From positions 2,170,001-2,234,000 of the forward strand of contig NZ_CP089312.1 in the NCBI RefSeq assembly GCF_021545335.1: 64,000 nucleotides of DNA, given 5' to 3'. The notes below the pieces were generated by a model. It was not told the DNA's origin. It saw nothing but the letters and a program-made list of their open reading frames with translations, and did not search any database. This DNA comes from Streptomyces sp. GQFP. GTDB taxonomy: Bacteria > Actinomycetota > Actinomycetes > Streptomycetales > Streptomycetaceae. Of this stretch, positions 54,954 to 62,996 are shown piece by piece (position 1 is the stretch's first letter; each line of letters begins with the position of its first letter). The translations under genes and the position numbers were made by a program.

Positions 54954-56342
54954 CTACTCGGCGGGTACGACGGTCACTTCGCCGATGCCGAGGGCCCTGA
55001 CGGGCTCCTCGATCGTCGCCGCGTCACCGACGAGGACCGTCACCAGCCGGTCCACCGGGAAGGCGTTCACGGCCGCCGCGGTGGCCTCCACGGTGCCGGT
55101 GGCGGCGAGTTGCCGGTACAGCGTGGCCTGGTAGTCGTCGGGCAGGTGCTGCTCGACCTGGTCGGCCAGCGTGCTCGCCACGGCCGCCGCCGTCTCGTAC
55201 TTGAGCGGGGCGACGCCCACCAGGTTCTGCACCGCGACATCGCGCTCGGCGTCGGTGAGCCCCTCGGCAGCGAGCGTGTGCAGCACCTTCCAGAGGTCCT
55301 CCAGGGCGGGACCGGTGTTCGGTGTGTCGACGGAGCCGCTGATGGCGAGCAGCGCGGCGCCCGAGCCGTCCGGGGCCGAGCGCAGGACCTGGCCGAACGC
55401 CCGCACACCGTAGGTGTAGCCCTTCTCCTCGCGCAGGACGCGGTCCAGGCGGGAGGTGAGGGTGCCGCCGAGGCAGTACGTGCCGAGGACCTGGGCGGCC
55501 CAGACACGGTCGTGCCGGTCGGCGCCGATGCGGCCGATGAGCAGCTGGGTCTGTACGGCGCCCGGGCGGTCCACGATGACGACCCGGCCGGTGTCGTCGG
55601 CGGTCACCGGCGGCACGGGCCGCGGCTGGGCCGTCGAGCCGGTCCAGGCCCCCAGGGTCTCGCCGAGCAGCGCGTCCAGGTCGACGCCGGTGAGGTCGCC
55701 GACGACCACGGCGGTGGCCGTGGCGGGGCGGACGTGCCTCTCGTAGAAGGTGCGTACGGCCGCGGAGTCGATCTTCGCGACCGTCTCCTCGGTGCCCTGG
55801 CGCGGCCGGGACATGCGCGAGGTCTCCGGGAACAGCTCCTTGTAGAGCTGCTTGGCGGAGCGGCGGGCCGGGTTGGCCGTCTCGTGCGGGATCTCGTCGA
55901 GCCGGTTGCGCACCAGCCGCTCGATCTCGCTGTCCGCGAACGCGGGTGCCCTGAGGGCGTCGGCCAGCAGACCGAGCGCCTTGGGGAGCCGCGACACGGG
56001 GACTTCGAGGCTGAGGCGGACGCAGGGGTGGTCGGCGTGCGCGTCGAGGGTGGCGCCGCAGCGCTCCAGTTCGGCGGCGAACTCCTCGGCGGAGTGCTTG
56101 TCGGTGCCTTCGGAGAAGGCCCTGGCCATGATCGTGGCCACGCCGTCGAGACCGGCCGGCTCGGCCTCCAGAGGGGCGTCGACGAGCACCTCGACGGCGA
56201 CGATCTGCTGGCCGGGGCGGTGGCAGCGCAGGACGGTCAGGCCGTTGTCGAGCGTGCCGCGTCCGGGGGCCGGGAAGGCCCAGGGCCTGGCTTCGCCCGC
56301 CTGGGGCTGGGGGTGGAACTTCATCGTGGTGAGCTCGGTCAC
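54954..56342 (-). CDS. M16-family peptidase-like protein, non-catalytic partner
   Basis: A 462-residue M16 fold without the HxxEH zinc motif: the corresponding place reads LDGVATIMARAFSEGT. The C-terminal half has GTLTSRLDRVLREEKGYTYG, the Arg/Tyr substrate-pocket motif that the non-catalytic subunit gives to the pair. It is the partner of the preceding active subunit, as in the two-gene bacterial M16B peptidases. GTG 56340-56342 overlaps the partner's TGA (GTGA), so both are made in equal amounts. Together they would degrade small peptides in the cytoplasm; no signal peptide is present. Confidence 0.92.
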   Translation of the reverse strand: MTELTTMKFHPQPQAGEARPWAFPAPGRGTLDNGLTVLRCHRPGQQIVAVEVLVDAPLEAEPAGLDGVATIMARAFSEGTDKHSAEEFAAELERCGATLDAHADHPCVRLSLEVPVSRLPKALGLLADALRAPAFADSEIERLVRNRLDEIPHETANPARRSAKQLYKELFPETSRMSRPRQGTEETVAKIDSAAVRTFYERHVRPATATAVVVGDLTGVDLDALLGETLGAWTGSTAQPRPVPPVTADDTGRVVIVDRPGAVQTQLLIGRIGADRHDRVWAAQVLGTYCLGGTLTSRLDRVLREEKGYTYGVRAFGQVLRSAPDGSGAALLAISGSVDTPNTGPALEDLWKVLHTLAAEGLTDAERDVAVQNLVGVAPLKYETAAAVASTLADQVEQHLPDDYQATLYRQLAATGTVEATAAAVNAFPVDRLVTVLVGDAATIEEPVRALGIGEVTVVPAE

Positions 56343-57733
56343 TTGGCCGCCTCCTCGTCCTTGTCGCCGGCTTCGACCGTGGCCTCGGCCTCGGGGTCCT
56401 CGGGGGGATCCGCGTCCTCGGCGGTCTCTCCGGGGACCGGCTCGTAGACGAGCACCGCGCGGTTGTCGGGGCGCAGTCGGTCCTTGGCGGCCTGCTGGAC
56501 CTCCTCGGCGGTCACCTCCAGCACGCGCTGGACGGCGGTCAGCGCGAGCTGCGGGTTACCGAACAGCACGGCGAAGCGGCACAGTTCGTCGGCGCGGCCC
56601 GCGACCGTGCCGAGCCGGTCCAGCCACTCGCGCTCCAACTGGGCCTGGGCGCGCTCCATTTCCTCGGCCGTGGGGCCCTCGGCGGCGAACCGGGCGAGTT
56701 CCTCGTCGACGGCGGCCTCGATGACCGGCACCTCGACGTCCGCGGAGGTCTTCACGTCCAGCCAGCCCAGGGAGGGCGCTCCGGCCAGCCGCAGCAGGCC
56801 GAAGCCGGCCGCCACCGCCGTACGGTCCCGCCGTACGAGCCGGTTGTAGAGGCGGGAGGACTCGCCGCCGCCGAGGACGGTGAGCGCCAGGTCGGCCGCG
56901 TCGCACGCGCGCGTGCCGTCTTCCGGGAGCCGGTAGGCGGCCATCAACGCGCGCGCGGGGACCTCTTCGACGACGACCTCGCGCAGCTGCTCGCCGATGA
57001 TGTCGGGGAGGGCGCCGGAGCGCGGCTCGGGCTTGCCGTCGTGCCCGGCGATGGAACCGAAGTACTTCTCGACCCAGGCGAGCGTCTCCTCGGGGTCGAT
57101 GTCCCCGACGACCGACAGGACGGCGTTGTTGGGCGCGTAGTACGTGCGGAAGAACGCGCGGGCGTCCTCCAGGGTCGCCGCGTCCAGGTCCGCCATCGAG
57201 CCGATCGGCGTGTGGTGGTAGGGGTGGCCCTCCGGGTAGGCGAGGGCGGTGAGCTTCTCGAACGCCGTCCCGTAGGGGACGTTGTCGTAGCGCTGCCGGC
57301 GTTCGTTCTTGACGACGTCCCGCTGGTTCTCCATGGACTCGTCGTCGAGGGCCGCGAGCAGCGAGCCCATGCGGTCGGCCTCCAGCCAGAGGGCCAGCTC
57401 CAGCTGGTGGGTGGGCATGGTCTCGAAGTAGTTGGTGCGCTCGAAGCTGGTGGTGCCGTTGAGCGAGCCGCCCGCGCCCTGGACCAGTTCGAAGTGGCCG
57501 TTGCCCTTCACCTGGCCCGAGCCCTGGAACATCAGGTGCTCGAAAAGGTGAGCCAGGCCCGTACGGCCCTTGACTTCATGGCGTGATCCGACGTCGTACC
57601 AGAGGCACACCGCCGCGACCGGGGTCAGGTGGTCCTCGGAGAGCACCACGCGCAGCCCGTTGGCGAGGCGGTGCTCTGTCGCTGTCAGGCCGCCGGAGCC
57701 TGCCTCGGCTGTGGCCGTGTGACCCATGGGCAT
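56339..57733 (-). CDS. M16-family zinc metallopeptidase, catalytic subunit
   Basis: A 464-residue protein with the inverted zinc motif H62-L-F-E65-H66 in GLAHLFEHLMFQGSG and the distal Glu in ENQRDVVKNERRQRYDN. The peptidase half (TEHRLANGLRVVLSEDHLTP) is followed by PIGSMADLDAATLEDARAFF and the second lobe. An acidic C-terminal tail (PPEDPEAEATVEAGDKDEE) is lineage-specific. The ATG at 57731-57733 has GAAGGGA before it; larger in-frame extensions are not supported. It forms a coupled pair with the inactive subunit downstream. Confidence 0.93.
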   Translation of the reverse strand: MPMGHTATAEAGSGGLTATEHRLANGLRVVLSEDHLTPVAAVCLWYDVGSRHEVKGRTGLAHLFEHLMFQGSGQVKGNGHFELVQGAGGSLNGTTSFERTNYFETMPTHQLELALWLEADRMGSLLAALDDESMENQRDVVKNERRQRYDNVPYGTAFEKLTALAYPEGHPYHHTPIGSMADLDAATLEDARAFFRTYYAPNNAVLSVVGDIDPEETLAWVEKYFGSIAGHDGKPEPRSGALPDIIGEQLREVVVEEVPARALMAAYRLPEDGTRACDAADLALTVLGGGESSRLYNRLVRRDRTAVAAGFGLLRLAGAPSLGWLDVKTSADVEVPVIEAAVDEELARFAAEGPTAEEMERAQAQLEREWLDRLGTVAGRADELCRFAVLFGNPQLALTAVQRVLEVTAEEVQQAAKDRLRPDNRAVLVYEPVPGETAEDADPPEDPEAEATVEAGDKDEEAAK

Positions 57734-58037
57734 GTACGTCCCTTCGATCGCGGATGCGGTTGTTGCAACCGCTGATTTCCTGCCGGTCCTGCCACTGTAT
57801 GCAAGCGTGCGGAGTGCTGGCGAAGTTCCCGGCGGACGTACGCCGACAGCGAGATTCCGCAGCTTCGGGGCGGTACGTTTCAGCAACGGCGCCCACCGCC
57901 CAACGCCGCCGCAGGGACGGGCCTTGGTCCGCGTTGTCAGTGCGGCAGTCCACAATGGTCCGCGTCAGATCCTGTTCACGTCACAGACTCAAGCACCCCG
58001 TAAGCGAACGACCAGGAAACAGAAGGAGCCGGCAGCG
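57734..58037. promoter_or_regulatory. Divergent promoter region of the M16 operon and parC with a 7-3-7 inverted repeat
   Basis: GCGGTTG-TTG-CAACCGC (57756-57772) is a perfect inverted repeat 23 bases before the M16 start codon, in its 5' leader or at its operator. The rest of the 304 bp has no convincing coding frame; the parC promoter is presumably around 57930-58000. Confidence 0.5.
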
Positions 58038-60494
58038 ATGGCCCGCCGCAGCACGAAGACCCCGCCGCCCGACGACTTCGAGGAGCGGATCCTCGACATC
58101 GACGTCGTCGACGAGATGCAGGGCTCCTTCCTCGAGTACGCGTACTCCGTCATCTACTCCCGAGCCCTGCCCGACGCCCGCGACGGCCTCAAACCCGTAC
58201 ACCGTCGCATCGTGTACCAGATGAACGAGATGGGCCTGCGCCCCGACCGCGGCTATGTGAAGTGCGCCCGTGTCGTCGGCGAGGTCATGGGTAAGCTGCA
58301 CCCGCACGGCGACTCGTCGATCTACGACGCCCTGGTGCGGCTCGCCCAGCCGTTCTCCATGCGTGTGCCGCTGGTCGACGGCCACGGCAACTTCGGTTCG
58401 CTGGGCAACGACGACCCGCCGGCCGCCATGCGGTACACCGAGGCCCGGATGGCCGACGCGACGTCCCTGATGACGGAGTCCATCGAAGAGGACACGGTCG
58501 ACTTCGCGCCGAACTACGACGGCCAGGAGCAGGAACCGGTGGCGCTGCCCGCCGCCTTCCCGAACCTGCTGGTGAACGGCGCGTCGGGCATCGCCGTCGG
58601 TATGGCCACGAACATGCCGCCGCACAACCTCGGCGAGGTCATCTCGGCCGCCCGGCACCTGATCCGCTACCCGAACGCGGACCTCGACACCCTGATGCGG
58701 CACGTCCCGGGCCCCGACCTGCCCACCGGCGGCCGGATCGTCGGCCTCGCCGGCATCAGGGACGCGTACGAGACGGGCCGCGGCACGTTCAAGATCCGCG
58801 CCACGGTGTCGGTGGAGAACGTGACGGCGCGCCGGATGGGCCTGGTCGTCACCGAACTGCCCTTCACCGTCGGCCCGGAGAAGGTGATCGCCAAGATCAA
58901 GGACCTGGTCGGCGCGAAGAAGCTCCAGGGCATCGCCGACGTCAAGGACCTCACCGACCGCAACCACGGCCTGCGTCTGGTCATCGAGATCAAGAACGGC
59001 TTCGTACCGGAAGCCGTCCTGGAACAGCTCTACAAGCTGACGCCGATGGAGGAGTCCTTCGGCATCAACAACGTGGCGCTGGTGGACGGCCAGCCCCTCA
59101 CGCTCGGCCTCAAGGAACTCCTGGAGGTCTATCTCGACCACCGCTTCGAGGTCGTGCGGCGTCGCTCGGAGTTCCGTCGCGGCAAGCGCCGTGACCGGCT
59201 GCACCTGGTCGAGGGCCTGCTCACCGCGCTGGTGGACATCGACGAGGTCATCCGGCTGATCCGCTCCAGCGACAACTCCGCGCAGGCGAAGGAACGCCTG
59301 ATGGAGCGCTTCGGCCTGTCCGAGATCCAGACGCAGTACATCCTGGACACCCCGCTGCGCCGGCTGACCCGGTTCGACCGCATCGAGCTGGAGTCCGAGA
59401 AGGACCGGCTGGCCGCCGAGATCGCGGAGCTGACCCGGATCCTGGAGTCGGACGCGGAACTACGCAAGCTGGTCTCGACCGAACTGGCCTCGGTGGCCAA
59501 GAAGTTCGGCACCGACCGGCGTACGGTCCTGCTGGAGTCGGCCGGTGCGGCCACCGCCGCCGCGGTCCCGCTTCAGGTGGCCGACGACCCGTGCCGGGTG
59601 CTGCTGTCCTCTACGGACCTGCTGGCGCGTACCGCGAACGGCGAGCCGTTCCCGGCGGACGAGGACGGCCGGCGGACGAAGCACGACCTGATCGTCTCGG
59701 CGGTCCCGGCGACGGCGCGGGGTGAGGTGGGCGCGGTGACGTCGGCCGGCCGCCTGCTGCGCATCAACGTCATCGACCTGCCCCAGCTCCCCGACACGAT
59801 GGCGGCGCCCAACCTCTCGGGCGGCGCCCCGCTGTCGGAGTTCCTGTCCCTGGAGGACGGCGAGACGGTGGTCTGTCTGACGACGCTCGACGAGTCGTCC
59901 CCGGGTCTCGCGATCGGCACGGAACAGGGCGTCGTCAAGCGGGTGGTCCCCGACTATCCCTCCAACAAGGAGGAGTTGGAGGTCATCACGCTCAAGGAGG
60001 GCGACCGGATCGTCGGCGCCGCCGAGCTGCGTACGGGCGAGGAGGACCTGGTCTTCATCACGGACGACGCCCAACTGCTGCGTTTCCAGGCCGCCCATGT
60101 CCGTCCCCAGGGCCGCCCGGCCGGCGGTATGGCCGGCATCAAGCTGACGGACGGCGCCAAGGTGATCTCGTTCACGGCGGTGGACCCGGCGGTGGACGCG
60201 GTCGTCTTCACGGTCGCGGGTTCGCGCGGCACGCTGGACGACTCGGTGCAGACGACGGCGAAGCTGACCCCGTTCGACCAGTACCCGCGCAAGGGCCGCG
60301 CCACCGGCGGTGTCCGCTGCCAGCGGTTCCTGAAGGGCGAGGACTGTCTGTCCGTGGCCTGGGCGGGCCCGGCACCGGCGCGCGCGTCCCAGAAGAACGG
60401 CACCCCGGCGGAACTCCCGGAGATGGACCCGCGCCGCGACGGCTCGGGCGTGTCGCTGCCGAAGACGGTGGGCGTGGTGACGGGCCCGCTGTAG
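58038..60494 (+). CDS. parC: DNA topoisomerase IV/gyrase subunit A (ParC-type)
   Basis: A protein of 818 residues. The breakage-reunion domain has the catalytic Tyr133 in AAMRYTEARM and the quinolone-region block GKLHPHGDSSIYDA (Ser93, Asp97 equivalents). A C-terminal beta-pinwheel of GyrA repeats follows (RLLRINVIDLPQLP, GIGTEQGVVKRVVP, GGMAGIKLTDGAKV). It resembles Streptomyces ParC rather than the gyrA next to dnaA. The ATG at 58038 follows AGAAGGAG. The partner parE is not within the window. Its stop is separated by a single base from that of the convergent CobW-type gene. Confidence 0.9.
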   Translation: MARRSTKTPPPDDFEERILDIDVVDEMQGSFLEYAYSVIYSRALPDARDGLKPVHRRIVYQMNEMGLRPDRGYVKCARVVGEVMGKLHPHGDSSIYDALVRLAQPFSMRVPLVDGHGNFGSLGNDDPPAAMRYTEARMADATSLMTESIEEDTVDFAPNYDGQEQEPVALPAAFPNLLVNGASGIAVGMATNMPPHNLGEVISAARHLIRYPNADLDTLMRHVPGPDLPTGGRIVGLAGIRDAYETGRGTFKIRATVSVENVTARRMGLVVTELPFTVGPEKVIAKIKDLVGAKKLQGIADVKDLTDRNHGLRLVIEIKNGFVPEAVLEQLYKLTPMEESFGINNVALVDGQPLTLGLKELLEVYLDHRFEVVRRRSEFRRGKRRDRLHLVEGLLTALVDIDEVIRLIRSSDNSAQAKERLMERFGLSEIQTQYILDTPLRRLTRFDRIELESEKDRLAAEIAELTRILESDAELRKLVSTELASVAKKFGTDRRTVLLESAGAATAAAVPLQVADDPCRVLLSSTDLLARTANGEPFPADEDGRRTKHDLIVSAVPATARGEVGAVTSAGRLLRINVIDLPQLPDTMAAPNLSGGAPLSEFLSLEDGETVVCLTTLDESSPGLAIGTEQGVVKRVVPDYPSNKEELEVITLKEGDRIVGAAELRTGEEDLVFITDDAQLLRFQAAHVRPQGRPAGGMAGIKLTDGAKVISFTAVDPAVDAVVFTVAGSRGTLDDSVQTTAKLTPFDQYPRKGRATGGVRCQRFLKGEDCLSVAWAGPAPARASQKNGTPAELPEMDPRRDGSGVSLPKTVGVVTGPL

Positions 60495-60495
60495 G

Positions 60496-61593
60496 TCAGC
60501 CGCTCTCCCCGGAGCCCTCCGGGCTCGGCTCCTGTACGTATCTCAGGACGCCCCACATACTGTGCTCGTCGGCGTGTGGGGCGTCGTCCATACAGGCCTC
60601 CAACTCCTTGCCGAGGGCGGGCAGTCCGATGCCGGACCCGATGAGGACGAGCCGGCTGAGCCGGTCCTCGCCGTCGGCCCAGGGCTCGGGATAGAACCGC
60701 AGGAACGGCCCGACGGCGTGCACGGCGTACCGGTTGCGCGGGTCGTGCGGCCCGAAGTCGACGTACCCCTTGATGCGGTAGAGCCCTGCGGGCCGGCTGT
60801 CGAGGAACTCCATGAGCCGACGCGGGTCGAGAGGCGTCGAGGAGCTGAAGGAGAGACTGTCGTAGGCGGCGTGCAGATGCCCGGAGTGGCCCTGCTCCCC
60901 GTCCTCCCCGTCCTCCCCGTCCTCCCCGTGATCGTGCAGGTCGTCGAAGGACAGCTGCCCGATACGTTCCTCGGTCGGCCGGCAGTCGAAGAGGAACTCG
61001 GGGTCCACGCGCCCGTAGTCGGCGGGGACGACGGCGGCACGGTCGACCAGCCCGCGGACGATGCCCAGGACCCGCTCGCCGCCGTCGGCGACCTGGCCGA
61101 CCTTGTTGACGACGACGAGATCGGCGAGGGCGAGATGGCGGTCGATCTCGGGATGCCTCGCCCGCGTGTCGTCGAACTCGACGGCGTCGACGACCTCGAC
61201 GAGCCCTCCGTACACGACCCGGGGATTCTCACTGGCGAGCACCATGCGCACGAGTTCCTGCGGCTCGGCGAGTCCGCTGGCCTCGATGACGATGACGTCG
61301 ATCCGGGTCGAGGGTTGAGCGAGTCGATCAAGATAGACATCAAGTTCACTCGCATCAACAGCGCAGCACAGACACCCGTTCCCCAGGGAGACGGTGGAGT
61401 CCCCCAGGGCCCCCGCAACAGCCATGGCGTCGATCTCGATGGCCCCGAAGTCATTGACGAGGGCCCCGATACGGCTGCCACCGCTGCGGTGCAGGAGGTG
61501 GTTGAGGAGGGTGGTCTTGCCGGAGCCGAGGAAGCCGGCGAGAACGATGACGGGGATCTGGTGACTGCTCGGACCCGGACCCGGCTGGCTCAA
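60496..61593 (-). CDS. CobW/COG0523-family GTPase, probable zinc metallochaperone
   Basis: A 365-residue G3E GTPase: Walker A VLAGFLGSGKTTLLNHLLHR, the metal motif GNGCLCCAVD (CLCC), VIEASGLAEPQELVRMVL and NKVGQVADGGERV. A His/Asp/Glu-rich loop follows (HDHGEDGEDGEDGEQGHSGH) and then a C-terminal domain ending VLRYVQEPSPEGSG. It would load or insert a metal, most often zinc or cobalt, into client proteins using GTP. TTG 61591-61593 is the start with GAGAGG in front. No clear Zur box was found in the 320 bp upstream. Confidence 0.92.
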   Translation of the reverse strand: MSQPGPGPSSHQIPVIVLAGFLGSGKTTLLNHLLHRSGGSRIGALVNDFGAIEIDAMAVAGALGDSTVSLGNGCLCCAVDASELDVYLDRLAQPSTRIDVIVIEASGLAEPQELVRMVLASENPRVVYGGLVEVVDAVEFDDTRARHPEIDRHLALADLVVVNKVGQVADGGERVLGIVRGLVDRAAVVPADYGRVDPEFLFDCRPTEERIGQLSFDDLHDHGEDGEDGEDGEQGHSGHLHAAYDSLSFSSSTPLDPRRLMEFLDSRPAGLYRIKGYVDFGPHDPRNRYAVHAVGPFLRFYPEPWADGEDRLSRLVLIGSGIGLPALGKELEACMDDAPHADEHSMWGVLRYVQEPSPEGSGESG

Positions 61594-61913
61594 TCTGCGA
61601 CCTCTCTCACGCGGACGCGCACACCGGCTCACGGCCGCGCGCACGTACGGGGAACGAATGCCGCCCCAGGATACGAGCCGGAGGAATCGTCGCTGAGTGA
61701 ACGATTGTTAGCAGTCGGCGCGGGGCACACGTCTGACATGGCGCCGAAGTGTGCGACCCTCGCTTCCTTCCGTGCGCCTCCTCTCCGCCTCCCCCGCCGA
61801 TCAGAGCCGCTCGGCACTCTGGAGGCGGCAAGCGCCGCCCATCGCTCGCCGGTCCCCCTCCGTCGACCCGCATTCCGACGACCGGCGGACGGCCGCCTGA
61901 TTCGGGGGTTGAC
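61594..61913. promoter_or_regulatory. 320-bp divergent promoter region without a gene
   Basis: Lies between the CobW-type gene and the DUF6082 gene. Nothing beyond ordinary promoter sequence is recognised; open frames here are arginine/proline-rich noise. Confidence 0.4.
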
Positions 61914-62477
61914 ATGGTCACACGGAAGAGTGGGATACGAGGGCTCGGCCCTGCCGTGGCAGCGGGCCTCGGCCTGATGGCAGGCTCCCTCGCCACCCTG
62001 GCCGCGCAACGTCACGCGCTCAACGCATTGCACAAGCGGCTCGACCACCTGGAACAGTCCGCGCTCACGCAACGCCACACCAACCTGGCACACCAACAGC
62101 GCCTTCACTGGGAACTGCTGAGCAAGGCGATCGACAGGCCCGAGCTGGCCGAAGTGCTGGACATCTTCGAGATACCGGCCTCCCCCGAGAAACGGAAGCA
62201 GTACCTCTTCGCCAACGCCCTGTACACCAATGCCCTTTTCTACTACCGCATCGGCAACCTGAGTCGCGAGGAGTTCTTCGGGCACCTACGCGGTCACCTC
62301 CAGAACCCCGTATTCAGGGAGTACTGGTACGCCACGCGGGGGCAGCGGGCGACCATCCCCGGCGATTCGGACGAGGCCGAGTTGGGGCACATGATCGACG
62401 ATCTCCTGCGCCAACTGGAGGATGCGGACATCGACGAGTGGTGGGTGGTCGGCGATCCCCCGGGCTCCGACGAGTAG
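61914..62477 (+). CDS. DUF6082-type hypothetical protein
   Basis: A 187-residue protein. One N-terminal membrane helix (GPAVAAGLGLMAGSLATLAA) precedes a helical soluble part: LHKRLDHLEQSALTQRHTNL, HWELLSKAIDRPELAEVLDI, RKQYLFANALYTNALFYYRI, LSREEFFGHLRGHLQNPVFR and EYWYATRGQR. The pattern NALFYYRIGNLSREEFFGHL is that of DUF6082, common in Streptomyces, of unknown function. ATG 61914 is used. A small, codon-atypical gene follows 224 bp later in the same direction. Confidence 0.8.
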   Translation: MVTRKSGIRGLGPAVAAGLGLMAGSLATLAAQRHALNALHKRLDHLEQSALTQRHTNLAHQQRLHWELLSKAIDRPELAEVLDIFEIPASPEKRKQYLFANALYTNALFYYRIGNLSREEFFGHLRGHLQNPVFREYWYATRGQRATIPGDSDEAELGHMIDDLLRQLEDADIDEWWVVGDPPGSDE

Positions 62478-62701
62478 CGCACGCCAGAAATCACACCCAC
62501 GGGCCATAACGAACGGGTCAAGTTCCCAGTTGTCCCAGGCGGCACTGGGGTTGACTCACACGTGATCGCGCAGGGCAACTCCACAAGACCGTCGCCCACG
62601 CCGCCGGATTTCGACGCGCACGCCCCACAGGGCCGCCTTCGTCCCGCAGCAGTCGTGCGCAGACTTCTTTCCGCCCGCGAGACGTGAAAAGGAAATCAAC
62701 A

Positions 62702-62941
62702 GTGAGCAAGATTGTCCGTCGGATCGGTGTGCCTCCTGTCGACCGGGGGAGCACAGGGGGCGGAAATTGCCCCGATATCTTCGAGTTGTCCGACGGAAGT
62801 TTCGCTGTCATCGGCACCGATGCCACCGAATCACTCGACCCCGACCTTCCTTCCGATGCGTCTCGCGCCGACTACGAAAGAATCGTAGTCATTACTCGCG
62901 AAACCCTTATTCGCGCCAAGGCCGACATTCCAGATCTCTAG
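62702..62941 (+). CDS. 79-residue small conserved protein with atypical codon use
   Basis: GTG 62702-62704 follows AAAAGGAAATCAACA. The product reads MSKIVRRIGVPPVDRGSTGG, then GNCPDIFELSDGSFAVIGTD and ATESLDPDLPSDASRADYER, ending IVVITRETLIRAKADIPDL. I recall small Streptomyces proteins of the same shape (VPP..RGSTGG.CP...EL..G.FAVIG.DAT) but not their function. Third codon positions are much less GC-rich than in the rest of the window, suggesting recent acquisition. It follows a DUF6082 gene and may form a cassette with it. An in-frame GTG at 62684 is an alternative start. Confidence 0.75.
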   Translation: MSKIVRRIGVPPVDRGSTGGGNCPDIFELSDGSFAVIGTDATESLDPDLPSDASRADYERIVVITRETLIRAKADIPDL

Positions 62942-62996
62942 CACCGACCGGACGAGGTGACCCGGCCCGCTCGACGCGGCGCCGGGTCGCAGTCGT

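Noticed and set aside
61680..61720. Possible CIRCE-like element near TTGTTAGCAGTCGG
   Set aside because: Only one half resembles TTAGCACTC and no inverted partner follows.
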